A DNA stretch of 8,691 nucleotides from Alistipes sp. (GTDB lineage Bacteria; Bacteroidota; Bacteroidia; Bacteroidales; Rikenellaceae), in the NCBI GenBank assembly GCA_017934845.1, contig JAGBIR010000147.1, forward strand, positions 1 through 8,691. Reading direction: 5' to 3'. Under the pieces are notes generated by a model, which worked only from the letters and a program-made list of their open reading frames with translations, did not search any database and had not been told where the DNA came from. The position numbers and the translations under genes are program-made. Positions 1 through 6,437 of this stretch are shown in pieces; the stretch's first letter is position 1; each line of letters starts with the position of its first letter.

Positions 1-317
1 AACTCCCCTATTGCCAAGGCCCTACTCCAAGTATCTGCATCGGCTGAATACAAGGTATCTAATTGGAAATACTCCTTTATCTGGGCTGCGCGCAACTGAT
101 CGATGGTTATTCTCATATTAAGATCAGTCGTATCGACCTTATACGGCCCTGAATCGCGGAGCAAACCTACATATTCATCATATTGCTCATTGGCAATATT
201 TAACTCTATGCTATATCCGACCTTGTTTACTGCTATCAAGAAAAACACCGTAAGTGCGCCAATCACAGCCAAAAGATAAACTATTAGCTTAAAAAATATT
301 TTCAGAAAGCGTTTCAT
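1..317 (-). CDS. Partial single-pass membrane protein, unrecognised
   Basis: An open frame starts at an ATG at 317 and runs off the left edge (105 codons visible). It begins MKRFLKIFFKLIVYLLAV; a basic start is followed by one hydrophobic segment at about residues 11-30, then a polar region that should face the periplasm. It could be a signal anchor or an uncleaved signal peptide. The visible end, around residues 96-105, has a W-x-x-A-L-A-I pattern that faintly recalls the helix before the core of transglutaminase-like proteins; this is a guess only. The start lies 26 nt after the stop of the large pspC gene, on the same strand and with no terminator between, so it is probably the last visible gene of the padR/pspC transcript. 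The C-terminal part is outside the window, so no function is assigned. Confidence 0.75.
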   Translation of the reverse strand, partial: MKRFLKIFFKLIVYLLAVIGALTVFFLIAVNKVGYSIELNIANEQYDEYVGLLRDSGPYKVDTTDLNMRITIDQLRAAQIKEYFQLDTLYSADADTWSRALAIGE

Positions 318-343
318 TATTAATTTACTCTTTTATCGCCCGA

Positions 344-2140
344 TTAATCCATCTTTTTGAACTGCTTTTGCAGAGACTCAATGCTCTTACGATACATATC
401 GGCGTTCTTTCCAATCTCGTAATATACCAACACATCAGCATCATCAACAAAGAACTCCCCATATCGTGTATCGGCATCAATTTTGTCGAACACCTTATTA
501 CGAATCTTTGCAAATCCATCATCTACCTCTCCCGAGCGATTTATCTTAATGCAATACTTCTTATCGGCTACAAATGTCACCTCCGTATTGGTAAAATTCA
601 ATCTCTCCTTGCAAGCCTTAACATCGTCGGCCTCGCCGCAAAATATAATTACACGATCTGATTTTTGGTGTCGCTCTACGGCAACGCCATCTACAACGCG
701 ATAATCATGTCCCTCTTTAACGCCATTCGATGCGGCTACGACACTACCGCCCTGATCATTCACCTTGATTTTCACACCGCCAATCTCCATCGTAAAGCCG
801 TTTTCGTCTTCGTCGAATGTAGCGACCTTCTCATTGTCGATAGTAATACCACTCTCCGATATTTGAAATACCGACTTACCATCCTCCACTATCTCGATAC
901 CTTTCTCACCGAAGGTAATCTTTGTTTCGAGATCCTCAACCTCTGCTACATTGCCTTGCAGAACAATCTGCGTATCGCCTTGAACGTGAGTACGTGTTAC
1001 GTTGCCGTCGGCATCGGCATCGTTGGCAGTTGAGCGGCGAAACTCATCGACCTCCTCCTCTGTAAATTCGTCGTGGAGCATATCGGAATCGTGCTCAAAT
1101 ACAGCATCGAAGGCATTCTCTATCTGGTTATCGAATCTCGCAGGCGACTTGATTGCCGCAATTGTCATCGTCGCCAACGCTATAACCCACAAGATAAGTG
1201 TAATCAGCATTGCGCGGCCATTAGGCTTAAGCGAGCCGATAAACATTATAGCGAGGTAAATCATCGCTGCCAAAGGAATCATCACCACGAAGAAGAACGA
1301 CAACAGCGCAAGTCCCGTAACGAAATCGAATGTCATCATAGGTAATGCGCTCAATGCTACCAAGCCCAGCACACTAAAGCCGACAACCAAGCCAATAAGC
1401 AACATTGCAGCAACGACCTTCAGCAAGGCAAGTACAATACCGCCAAGCGTTACAAAGAGTTTAGCCATCAGCGTACGCTCGCGCTCATCGGGAGCAGCTT
1501 GCGTGTTGGCTCTGATACCTTGTGCAGTCACGCGTTCGCCCTGCTGCTCCAGTTTCTGGCGAGCCGACGATGCCGCAGGCACTACAAACCACATAATGAT
1601 ATAGCCGACAACCAACAATCCAAACAGATTGCCCATCAGCGACGATATCTTATACATAAAGTACCAATCCAAGATATTCAGCTGACCAAGGAGTGAGAAG
1701 ATAAACGGCGCAAACATCGCCAAGCGCACCCAAGTAGGATCGGTATCGAAATACTTTGCGATTCCCGAGCAAACGCCACCCAGCTTACTATTCTCCAAGT
1801 CGCGATACAAGCGACGCGGGATGCGTGGGTTGCCATTCAGATCGGTATGCTCGGGGCTGTGAGGCGCACTCTCGGCCTTCTCGTCGTCAATCTCGTTGGG
1901 CATACCCAGCTGCTTGATAATATTATCCACCAGCGGACGGGCGATAACGGCATCGGCCGGCTGCGTATTTAGAATAAGTTCAGCAATACGGGCCTCGATA
2001 TCGGCCAGAATCTCCTCGCCATCGGGATCGTTCTTATATGCCTCCTGCAACGTGTCGATATATGTACTCAGCGCATCGAAAGCGTTCTGCTCGAGCATAA
2101 ACGATATGCCGCCAATGCTACATTTCTTAACTTCGTTCAT
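344..2140 (-). CDS. Large PspC-domain multi-pass membrane protein
   Basis: The protein has 598 residues and four parts. Residues 1-84 form a soluble N-terminal domain also found in the small PspC protein at 3511-4041 (shared core D-[IV]-E-A-R-I-A-E). Residues ~106-190 are a PspC domain (RRLYRD, then GGVCSGIAKYFDTDPTWVRL, then a membrane segment ending WFVVP). Further hydrophobic segments follow at ~226-300 and ~310-330. Residues ~335-598 are a long acidic, beta-rich soluble domain that I do not recognise; it contains 17-residue repeats with glycines at 414, 431, 448 and 465. PspC in the phage-shock system is an inner-membrane protein that senses or responds to membrane stress. In Bacteroidetes the domain occurs in such fused forms, whose exact role is not established. 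The gene starts 28 nt after the GIN-domain gene and is followed 26 nt later by another membrane-protein gene, so it is probably part of the PadR-controlled operon. Confidence 0.92.
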   Translation of the reverse strand: MNEVKKCSIGGISFMLEQNAFDALSTYIDTLQEAYKNDPDGEEILADIEARIAELILNTQPADAVIARPLVDNIIKQLGMPNEIDDEKAESAPHSPEHTDLNGNPRIPRRLYRDLENSKLGGVCSGIAKYFDTDPTWVRLAMFAPFIFSLLGQLNILDWYFMYKISSLMGNLFGLLVVGYIIMWFVVPAASSARQKLEQQGERVTAQGIRANTQAAPDERERTLMAKLFVTLGGIVLALLKVVAAMLLIGLVVGFSVLGLVALSALPMMTFDFVTGLALLSFFFVVMIPLAAMIYLAIMFIGSLKPNGRAMLITLILWVIALATMTIAAIKSPARFDNQIENAFDAVFEHDSDMLHDEFTEEEVDEFRRSTANDADADGNVTRTHVQGDTQIVLQGNVAEVEDLETKITFGEKGIEIVEDGKSVFQISESGITIDNEKVATFDEDENGFTMEIGGVKIKVNDQGGSVVAASNGVKEGHDYRVVDGVAVERHQKSDRVIIFCGEADDVKACKERLNFTNTEVTFVADKKYCIKINRSGEVDDGFAKIRNKVFDKIDADTRYGEFFVDDADVLVYYEIGKNADMYRKSIESLQKQFKKMD

Positions 2141-2168
2141 AACTTTGAGTTTTATCTGTTAGATGATA

Positions 2169-3047
2169 TTACAAATGCTTGATTGTACCTCCCGACGAGA
2201 CATCAGGCACAACGTTACCCTTGCCCTTGAAGCGGATAGCACCACCCGACGATGCCTTCGCAACGATCTCGCCATCGGAATTTACCAAAACCTTACCGGC
2301 CGAAGAAGCGCGCACATCGGCCTTGTCGTGTGTGAGCAAATCCTCGCCATCGACCTTACCGGCCGACGATGCCTCGGCATTGAAGATACGCACTTCGCCC
2401 TCCAGCTCGATATCACCCGACGATGTAGCCTTTGCCGAACAGCTGCGGGCAAGTAGCGTAAGTGTAATATCGGCAGCCGAAGTGGCCTCTACATAGCCAT
2501 TGTCGGCCTTAATAACGCCCTGCACATCGCCCGACGATGATGCGTCGATAGAGAACGACTCAACATTGGCACGCGCAAATGTAATCTCGCCTGCCGACGA
2601 TGCCTGCAAAACCAACGACTTGACATTCTGCTCGGGCTTAACCTGCACCTTGGCAGCCGCCGAGACCTCGATCTTGGTGATGTTGTTATTATTCGGTAGG
2701 CTTACAATAACGCGCACGTTGTTGAGTGAATTGATATCATCATCGATCGACACCTCCAGTTCGCCCTCTTCGACCTCTACCTCGACATACTCCATCACGT
2801 TGTCGTTGGCCCAGATAATCACTTCGTTGCCTGGACGCTCCTCAATCTCGACCTTCACGCCACGCGAAGCCTCGATTTTGGTATATTCTTCTGAAAGTTG
2901 GATAGTTTTTTGGATAACATTGTCACTTCCGCGCAATACTGCTATGCGCTTCTTGCCATCATTATTATCCTTCGTACTCTCTACATTACCTGCACTCACC
3001 GATGTGACCATCAGCATTGACATTACAATTGCTAAAAACTTTTTCAT
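2169..3047 (-). CDS. Exported GIN-domain (DUF2807) beta-helical protein
   Basis: From the ATG at 3047 the protein begins MKKFLAIVMSMLMVTSVSA|GN, a standard signal peptide with an A-x-A-like signal peptidase I site and no lipobox cysteine. It is therefore exported to the periplasm or cell surface. An in-frame ATG at 3074 overlaps the padR stop (TAATG) and would add nine residues; I prefer the start that gives the compact signal peptide. The mature part matches the 'head GIN' putative adhesin family (DUF2807): an N-terminal stretch with FDxIxAS-like character (YTKIEASRGVKVEIEE), then nine short Ser/Ala/Gly turns of the form [AV]-[ST]-[SA]-[AGS]-[GA]-x-[IV], spaced 18-21 residues apart, as in a right-handed beta-helix. 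The biological role of the family is not settled; 'adhesin' is a name only. It sits between padR and the large pspC and is almost certainly co-expressed with both. Confidence 0.9.
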   Translation of the reverse strand: MKKFLAIVMSMLMVTSVSAGNVESTKDNNDGKKRIAVLRGSDNVIQKTIQLSEEYTKIEASRGVKVEIEERPGNEVIIWANDNVMEYVEVEVEEGELEVSIDDDINSLNNVRVIVSLPNNNNITKIEVSAAAKVQVKPEQNVKSLVLQASSAGEITFARANVESFSIDASSSGDVQGVIKADNGYVEATSAADITLTLLARSCSAKATSSGDIELEGEVRIFNAEASSAGKVDGEDLLTHDKADVRASSAGKVLVNSDGEIVAKASSGGAIRFKGKGNVVPDVSSGGTIKHL

Positions 3048-3073
3048 ATTTGTAATTTGTTTGGTGTTATACA

Positions 3074-3400
3074 TTATTTTCCGCGGATAACCTTAATCTG
3101 CTCGACCAACTCTTCCCACGCCTCGTCCAACATTGCCAGCTGCTGACGTCCGGCCTCGGTGAGCATATAATATTTGCGTGGAGGGCCCTGCGGAGACTCC
3201 TCCCAACGATAGGTCAACAGACCTGCGTTCTTCTGGCGCGTGAGGATCGGATAGAGCGTACCCTCGACAACAATCATCTGCGCGGCCTTCAGCTCGGCGA
3301 TAATCTTCGGAGCATAAGAGTCCTCGCGTGAGAGTATAGCCAAGATGCAATACTCAAGGATGCCCTTGCGCATTTGGACTTTTACATTTTCTTCGTTCAT
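3074..3400 (-). CDS. PadR-family transcriptional regulator
   Basis: This is a 108-residue single-domain protein with the PadR winged-helix signature: an N-terminal helix (RKGILEYCILAIL), a Y-A-x-x-I-I-x-x-L helix, the recognition-helix/wing region VVEGTLYPILTRQKNAGLL, and the wing GPPRKYYMLTEAG, followed by a C-terminal dimerisation helix (LDEAWEELVEQIKVI). Its length is normal for the short PadR subfamily, which lacks a large effector domain. PadR proteins usually act as dimeric repressors of nearby membrane-protein or transporter genes and of themselves. Here the gene leads the GIN-domain and large-pspC genes, and its stop overlaps an upstream ATG of the next frame. Likely binding sites are the perfect dyad at 4102-4120 and the imperfect one at 3441-3462. 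The ligand or signal cannot be read from the sequence. Confidence 0.95.
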   Translation of the reverse strand: MNEENVKVQMRKGILEYCILAILSREDSYAPKIIAELKAAQMIVVEGTLYPILTRQKNAGLLTYRWEESPQGPPRKYYMLTEAGRQQLAMLDEAWEELVEQIKVIRGK

Positions 3401-3440
3401 ATCTATTCTATTTTTAATTTTCTACACTTGTCAACCACTA

Positions 3441-3462
3441 TATGCGATTGAAATATTGCATA
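3441..3462. promoter_or_regulatory. Imperfect dyad ahead of padR
   Basis: The arms TATGCGAT and ATTGCATA, 6 nt apart, are inverted repeats with one mismatch in eight. The site lies in the 110-nt gap between the small pspC and padR, about 40 nt upstream of the padR start. It could be an autoregulatory operator, but its half-sites differ from those of the dyad at 4102-4120, so the same protein need not bind both. No clear TAnnTTTG box was found in this gap, although a TTGACA-like hexamer is present on the minus strand near 3435-3430. Confidence 0.3.
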
Positions 3463-3510
3463 ACAAGGCTTACTGCCAATACCATTGCTGTAACTATCAT
3501 ATTCTCGGAA

Positions 3511-4041
3511 CTATTTATTACAACTATTATCACGAACCAAGTTAATATCTTTGACAGGCTCTTCGGGTACAACAATCCACAAAATCACATAGAGCCATAC
3601 CGATGTTCCTGCTGCAAGTACCAACAAAATTGCGGCGATTCTGACTAACGACACATCAAAATTCATATAATCGGCAATACCTCCGCACACGCCGGCCAAC
3701 GCACGGCACGAGCGCGAACGATACAACCGTTTGGGGGCATTGGGTGAAGCAGCCGACTCCTCTTGGGCTACGGCATCACGCTCCTTTTTGCCGAATGCTT
3801 CGGGCGAGCCAATCTGCTGGATTGTACTCTGCACCGTACCGATGGTAATAACCATCATCGATGAGGGCACCTTCTCGCGGAAAATCTCGGCAATGCGTGC
3901 CTCGACATCCGACAAGGTCTCACTGTCTGTTTCGGGCAGGCGGCACGAAATTTCGTTCAGATACGACGTCAAACTCTTATAGGCGTCCATATCCATCGTG
4001 AAGGCTTGACCTGCAATGTTCACATTGATTGTCTCTTTCAT
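3511..4041 (-). CDS. Small PspC-domain membrane protein
   Basis: The protein has 176 residues. Residues 1-84 are a soluble domain homologous by eye to the N-terminus of the large PspC protein (SDVEARIAEIF here, ADIEARIAELI there). A polar, Ala/Glu-rich linker (85-102) follows. The PspC domain covers 103-161: KRLYRSR, the glycine-rich AGVCGGIADYMNFDVSLVRI, and one hydrophobic segment ending in YVILWIVVPEE. A short 15-residue tail ends the protein. PspC proteins sit in the inner membrane and take part in envelope-stress responses in proteobacteria; the Bacteroidetes form is not well characterised. It is the first gene of the cluster, starting about 34 nt after the predicted transcript start, with the candidate PadR operator just upstream. 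A 110-nt gap separates it from padR, so padR may have a second promoter. Confidence 0.94.
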   Translation of the reverse strand: MKETINVNIAGQAFTMDMDAYKSLTSYLNEISCRLPETDSETLSDVEARIAEIFREKVPSSMMVITIGTVQSTIQQIGSPEAFGKKERDAVAQEESAASPNAPKRLYRSRSCRALAGVCGGIADYMNFDVSLVRIAAILLVLAAGTSVWLYVILWIVVPEEPVKDINLVRDNSCNK

Positions 4042-4080
4042 ATAGCAAGTATTTTTGTTTGTTTAGATATTTCTACAATG

Positions 4081-4088
4081 CAAATATA
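4081..4088 (-). promoter_or_regulatory. Bacteroidetes -7 promoter box for the pspC/padR cluster
   Basis: On the minus strand this reads TATATTTG, an exact match to the TAnnTTTG -7 element of Bacteroidetes vegetative promoters, followed by C as is common. The transcript would begin near 4075 and give a leader of about 34 nt before the ATG at 4041. No TTG lies at the usual 19-21 nt upstream; the nearest is at 4116-4114, inside the dyad at 4102-4120. Confidence 0.6.
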
Positions 4089-4101
4089 TATAAAAATTTT
4101 A

Positions 4102-4120
4102 TACTTTGTATCGCAAAGTA
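4102..4120. promoter_or_regulatory. Perfect dyad, candidate PadR operator
   Basis: TACTTTG-N5-CAAAGTA is a perfect 7-bp inverted repeat with a 5-nt spacer. It begins 13 nt upstream of the TATATTTG box at 4088-4081 and covers the region where the -33 element should lie, so a dimer bound here would block polymerase. A PadR dimer is encoded less than 1 kb downstream. Location and symmetry are seen in the sequence; binding by this PadR is inferred. Confidence 0.55.
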
Positions 4121-4155
4121 GTGTTTTTTTTAATTAATCGCCCATTTTTTCACTC

Positions 4156-4176
4156 TTTCTCTATTTTATAGAGAAA
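4156..4176. repeat. 9-bp inverted repeat with 3-nt loop
   Basis: TTTCTCTAT-TTT-ATAGAGAAA is a perfect hairpin-forming repeat in the intergenic stretch between pfkA and the small pspC. On the plus strand it is followed by a T tract (4178-4183), as in a terminator, but no plus-strand gene precedes it. The stem is AT-rich, and the pfkA terminator at 4237-4267 would already stop minus-strand transcripts. It may be an extra binding site upstream of the cluster promoter. Confidence 0.4.
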
Positions 4177-4236
4177 ATTTTTTCAAACTTTTGTCGCATC
4201 GGCAAACTTGCAACTCCAACCACCCCATCACGACAC

Positions 4237-4267
4237 AAAAAAGCGGAGATGTACATCCACCTCCGCT
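4237..4267 (-). terminator. Intrinsic terminator of pfkA
   Basis: On the minus strand AGCGGAG, a 12-nt loop and CTCCGCT form a 7-bp GC-rich stem, followed directly by TTTTTT. It starts 22 nt after the pfkA stop at 4290. It separates the glycosyltransferase/pfkA unit from the pspC/padR cluster. Confidence 0.88.
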
Positions 4268-4289
4268 ATATACAAATCACGCAACAATG

Positions 4290-5267
4290 TTACATCGAGA
4301 GAATCTTCACAATCTCGAGATCCTTCAAATCCATCTGCGATGAGTGAGCAATAGCCTTCTTAAACGGCACATAAACCAACTCGCCATTCTTTATACCAAT
4401 CATAACATTACGCTGGCCCTCCGACAGAGCCTCGATAGCCGTAGCACCCATCTTTGACGCCAAAATACGATCCTTTGCTGTAGGCGAGCCACCACGCTGC
4501 AAATGACCGAGAATTGTCACACGAGCATCATATTCGGGGAACTCCTGCTTGATACGCTGTGCCAAACCGAGCGCACCGCCCGTAGCCTTATTCTCGGCAA
4601 CCAATACGATAGCCGAATTCTTGCTCTTGCGGAAACCATTATTAATAAGGTCGGCCAGCTGATCCACCTGCGTATCACGCTCGGGGATGATAGCAGCCTC
4701 GGCACCCGATGCGATAGCACCATTCAGAGCCAAATAACCCGCCGTATTACCCATAACCTCGACAAAGAACAATCGCTCGTGAGAGCTTGCCGTATCGCGC
4801 AACTTATCCACCGCATCTACAATCGTATTCAATGCCGTATCGTAACCGATTGTTTCGTCGGTACCGTCAACATCGTTATCAATCGTACCGGGAAGTCCCA
4901 CGATAGGCACATCGAACTCCTCGGCAAAGAGTTGCGCTCCCGACAATGAGCCATCACCACCAATAACTACCAAAGCATCGATACCTGCAGCCTTCATATT
5001 CTCATAAGCCTGACGGCGACCCTCCTCGGTACGGAACTCCTTACTGCGGGCAGTCTTTAAGATTGTTCCGCCCTTCTGAATAATATTACTAACGCTCTGT
5101 GACTTAAACTCCACAATCTCGCCTGTAACAAGACCGTGATAGCCACGCATAATACCCTTAACCTGATAGCCGTTATAAATGGCAGTACGCGTAACTGCGC
5201 GAATAGCCGCATTCATACCCGGGGCGTCGCCTCCGGAAGTTAAAATTCCTATACACTTAATTGCCAT
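4290..5267 (-). CDS. pfkA: ATP-dependent 6-phosphofructokinase
   Basis: This cytoplasmic enzyme phosphorylates fructose 6-phosphate to fructose 1,6-bisphosphate, the committed step of glycolysis. The 325-residue length is normal for bacterial PfkA. Visible motifs are the nucleotide-binding [15 protein letters not shown] (9-23), GGDGS (103-107), catalytic PGTIDND with Asp130 (Asp127 in E. coli), SSHER with Arg165 (Arg162), Glu225 (Glu222), Arg249 (Arg243) and GHLQRGGSP with His255/Arg258 (His249/Arg252). Gly in GGDG and in PGTIDND point to ATP rather than pyrophosphate as donor. Odd point: the motif MGR near residue 172 reads MGNTAG, so the equivalent of E. coli Arg171, which helps stabilise the transition state, is Asn174. 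The gene lies 37 nt after the glycosyltransferase on the same strand and ends at its own terminator, so it is either co-transcribed or has a weak promoter in the short AT-rich gap. Confidence 0.98.
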   Translation of the reverse strand: MAIKCIGILTSGGDAPGMNAAIRAVTRTAIYNGYQVKGIMRGYHGLVTGEIVEFKSQSVSNIIQKGGTILKTARSKEFRTEEGRRQAYENMKAAGIDALVVIGGDGSLSGAQLFAEEFDVPIVGLPGTIDNDVDGTDETIGYDTALNTIVDAVDKLRDTASSHERLFFVEVMGNTAGYLALNGAIASGAEAAIIPERDTQVDQLADLINNGFRKSKNSAIVLVAENKATGGALGLAQRIKQEFPEYDARVTILGHLQRGGSPTAKDRILASKMGATAIEALSEGQRNVMIGIKNGELVYVPFKKAIAHSSQMDLKDLEIVKILSM

Positions 5268-5304
5268 AGTTGTATAATATATTATAGTTTACTTCTATTT
5301 AAGA

Positions 5305-6210
5305 TTATTTATCGGAGTAGAGTCCTCGCGAGATATAGTGGCGCATCTTTACAATATACTTGGCCTTACCCCATTGCAGAGTCACTATATACCAAGCTGC
5401 CAAAATGAGCGTTGCAATCCACTTCGCCCACTCCTTCATCCTCACATAACGCTCACGATGATAGTAGCGCGCGCGACAAATCTGGCTCTTGCCAACGTTC
5501 ACACACAGACGCTCGAAATATTCGTCGGTGAGCTTACGGTCGGGGATAATATGATACATAACAGCCTTGGGTGCATAGTAATATTTTGCCTCGGCAATCT
5601 GCAGACGCTCAAACAGGTCACACTCCTCGCCACCAAACAGCGACTCACCCACATAACCCAACGACGTATCAAACACACCATAACGCCTAACTGCCGATCG
5701 ACGCAAAGCCATATTACCTCCTCCCGGCACGCGGCCCTTAGGGAATTCGCAAATCTTATCGCCCCAATACATTGTATTAGCAATAGGTCGCTCGGTAAAC
5801 TTCGACATCCAGCGCGGACGCTTTGTCACATACTCCGCAACGATAGGGCCTCCGGCCGCCACAGCCTCGGGAATGGTATCGAACAGTTCGATATAGGCCG
5901 CGATAAACTCGGGCGCAATACGCTCATCATCGTCTATAATAGCTATATATTCGCCCTCGCTCTCGCGAATACCTCGATTGCGGGCAAACGATAAGCCCTG
6001 ATTGAGCTCCGTAACTATACGCAGATTAAAATCGGGATGCGCTCTGGCAAACTCATCGAAACGCTCCAACGTATCGTCTGTCGAGTTATTATTTACAACC
6101 ACACACTCCCACTCCTCTCGTGGCGCAGTCTGTGCTACAACCGATTTCAAAGCCCCGATAAGCAGCTCCGAACGGTTATATGTAGAGATTATAAGTGACA
6201 ATCTAATCAT
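5305..6210 (-). CDS. Family 2 glycosyltransferase
   Basis: The protein is a GT-A fold, inverting GT2-type transferase that moves a sugar from a nucleotide-sugar to an unknown acceptor, probably an envelope glycan. From the chosen start (MIRLSLIISTYNR) it has 301 residues. Motifs, counted from an ATG six codons further upstream (6228), are the first strand and loop LIISTYNRS (12-20), VVVNNNSTDDT (43-53), NQGLSFARNRGI (76-87), the metal-binding aspartates IIDDDE (97-102), the acceptor-region PGGGNMALRR (168-177) and GGEECDLFERL (199-209, the ED-like catalytic acid region). A hydrophobic segment near 269-284 and a basic tail suggest membrane association. I prefer the ATG at 6210 because a TATATTTG box at 6238-6231 would start the transcript near 6226, within the upstream ATG. 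No sugar-nucleotide genes are nearby, so the product glycan cannot be named. Confidence 0.92.
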   Translation of the reverse strand: MIRLSLIISTYNRSELLIGALKSVVAQTAPREEWECVVVNNNSTDDTLERFDEFARAHPDFNLRIVTELNQGLSFARNRGIRESEGEYIAIIDDDERIAPEFIAAYIELFDTIPEAVAAGGPIVAEYVTKRPRWMSKFTERPIANTMYWGDKICEFPKGRVPGGGNMALRRSAVRRYGVFDTSLGYVGESLFGGEECDLFERLQIAEAKYYYAPKAVMYHIIPDRKLTDEYFERLCVNVGKSQICRARYYHRERYVRMKEWAKWIATLILAAWYIVTLQWGKAKYIVKMRHYISRGLYSDK

Positions 6211-6230
6211 AACGCGTGTGTTTTTCATAG

Positions 6231-6238
6231 CAAATATA
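6231..6238 (-). promoter_or_regulatory. Candidate -7 promoter box for the glycosyltransferase
   Basis: The minus strand reads TATATTTGC, matching TAnnTTTG. The implied transcript start near 6226 overlaps the first possible ATG (6228-6226) and leaves a short leader for the ATG at 6210. No convincing TTG -33 element was found 19-21 nt upstream. Confidence 0.5.
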
Positions 6239-6429
6239 CAAAAATCGTCTTACATTCCTAACATTTACCCCTAACTTTTACAATAACCCACAAAAGTCGT
6301 GGCAATTCTTAAGCATCAATCACGCCTAACAAAAACATTATCAGGCGTCAAAATTTATTCACAATCAAAACTATTTGTCGAAAGTCATTTCTTGCACTAT
6401 TATTTATCACGACAAAAAGAAAAAATCAT

Positions 6430-6437
6430 TAACTTTG
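6430..6437 (+). promoter_or_regulatory. Candidate -7 promoter box for the GH92 gene
   Basis: TAACTTTG matches the Bacteroidetes TAnnTTTG element. A start near 6443 would give a leader of about 107 nt before the ATG at 6550. There is no TTG at the expected -33 distance; the nearest upstream one (6392-6394) is too far. Confidence 0.5.

Noticed and set aside
1750..1765. A TACTTTGCGA string resembling half of the candidate PadR operator
   Set aside because: It lies within the conserved KYFDT codons of the large PspC domain and has no second arm.
2500..3090. 196-codon plus-strand open frame antisense to the GIN-domain gene
   Set aside because: It is a low-complexity mirror of the repeated Ser/Ala/Gly codons on the minus strand, with no recognisable domain, while the minus strand has a signal peptide and family motifs.
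5273..5286. Perfect 14-bp AT palindrome TATAATATATTATA before pfkA
   Set aside because: It is made only of A and T in a 37-nt AT-rich gap, where such symmetry is expected by chance; no TAnnTTTG box or GC arm supports a role.
5338..5994. 218-codon plus-strand open frame antisense to the glycosyltransferase
   Set aside because: The opposite strand encodes clear GT2 motifs throughout; the plus-strand translation shows no domain or plausible start context.
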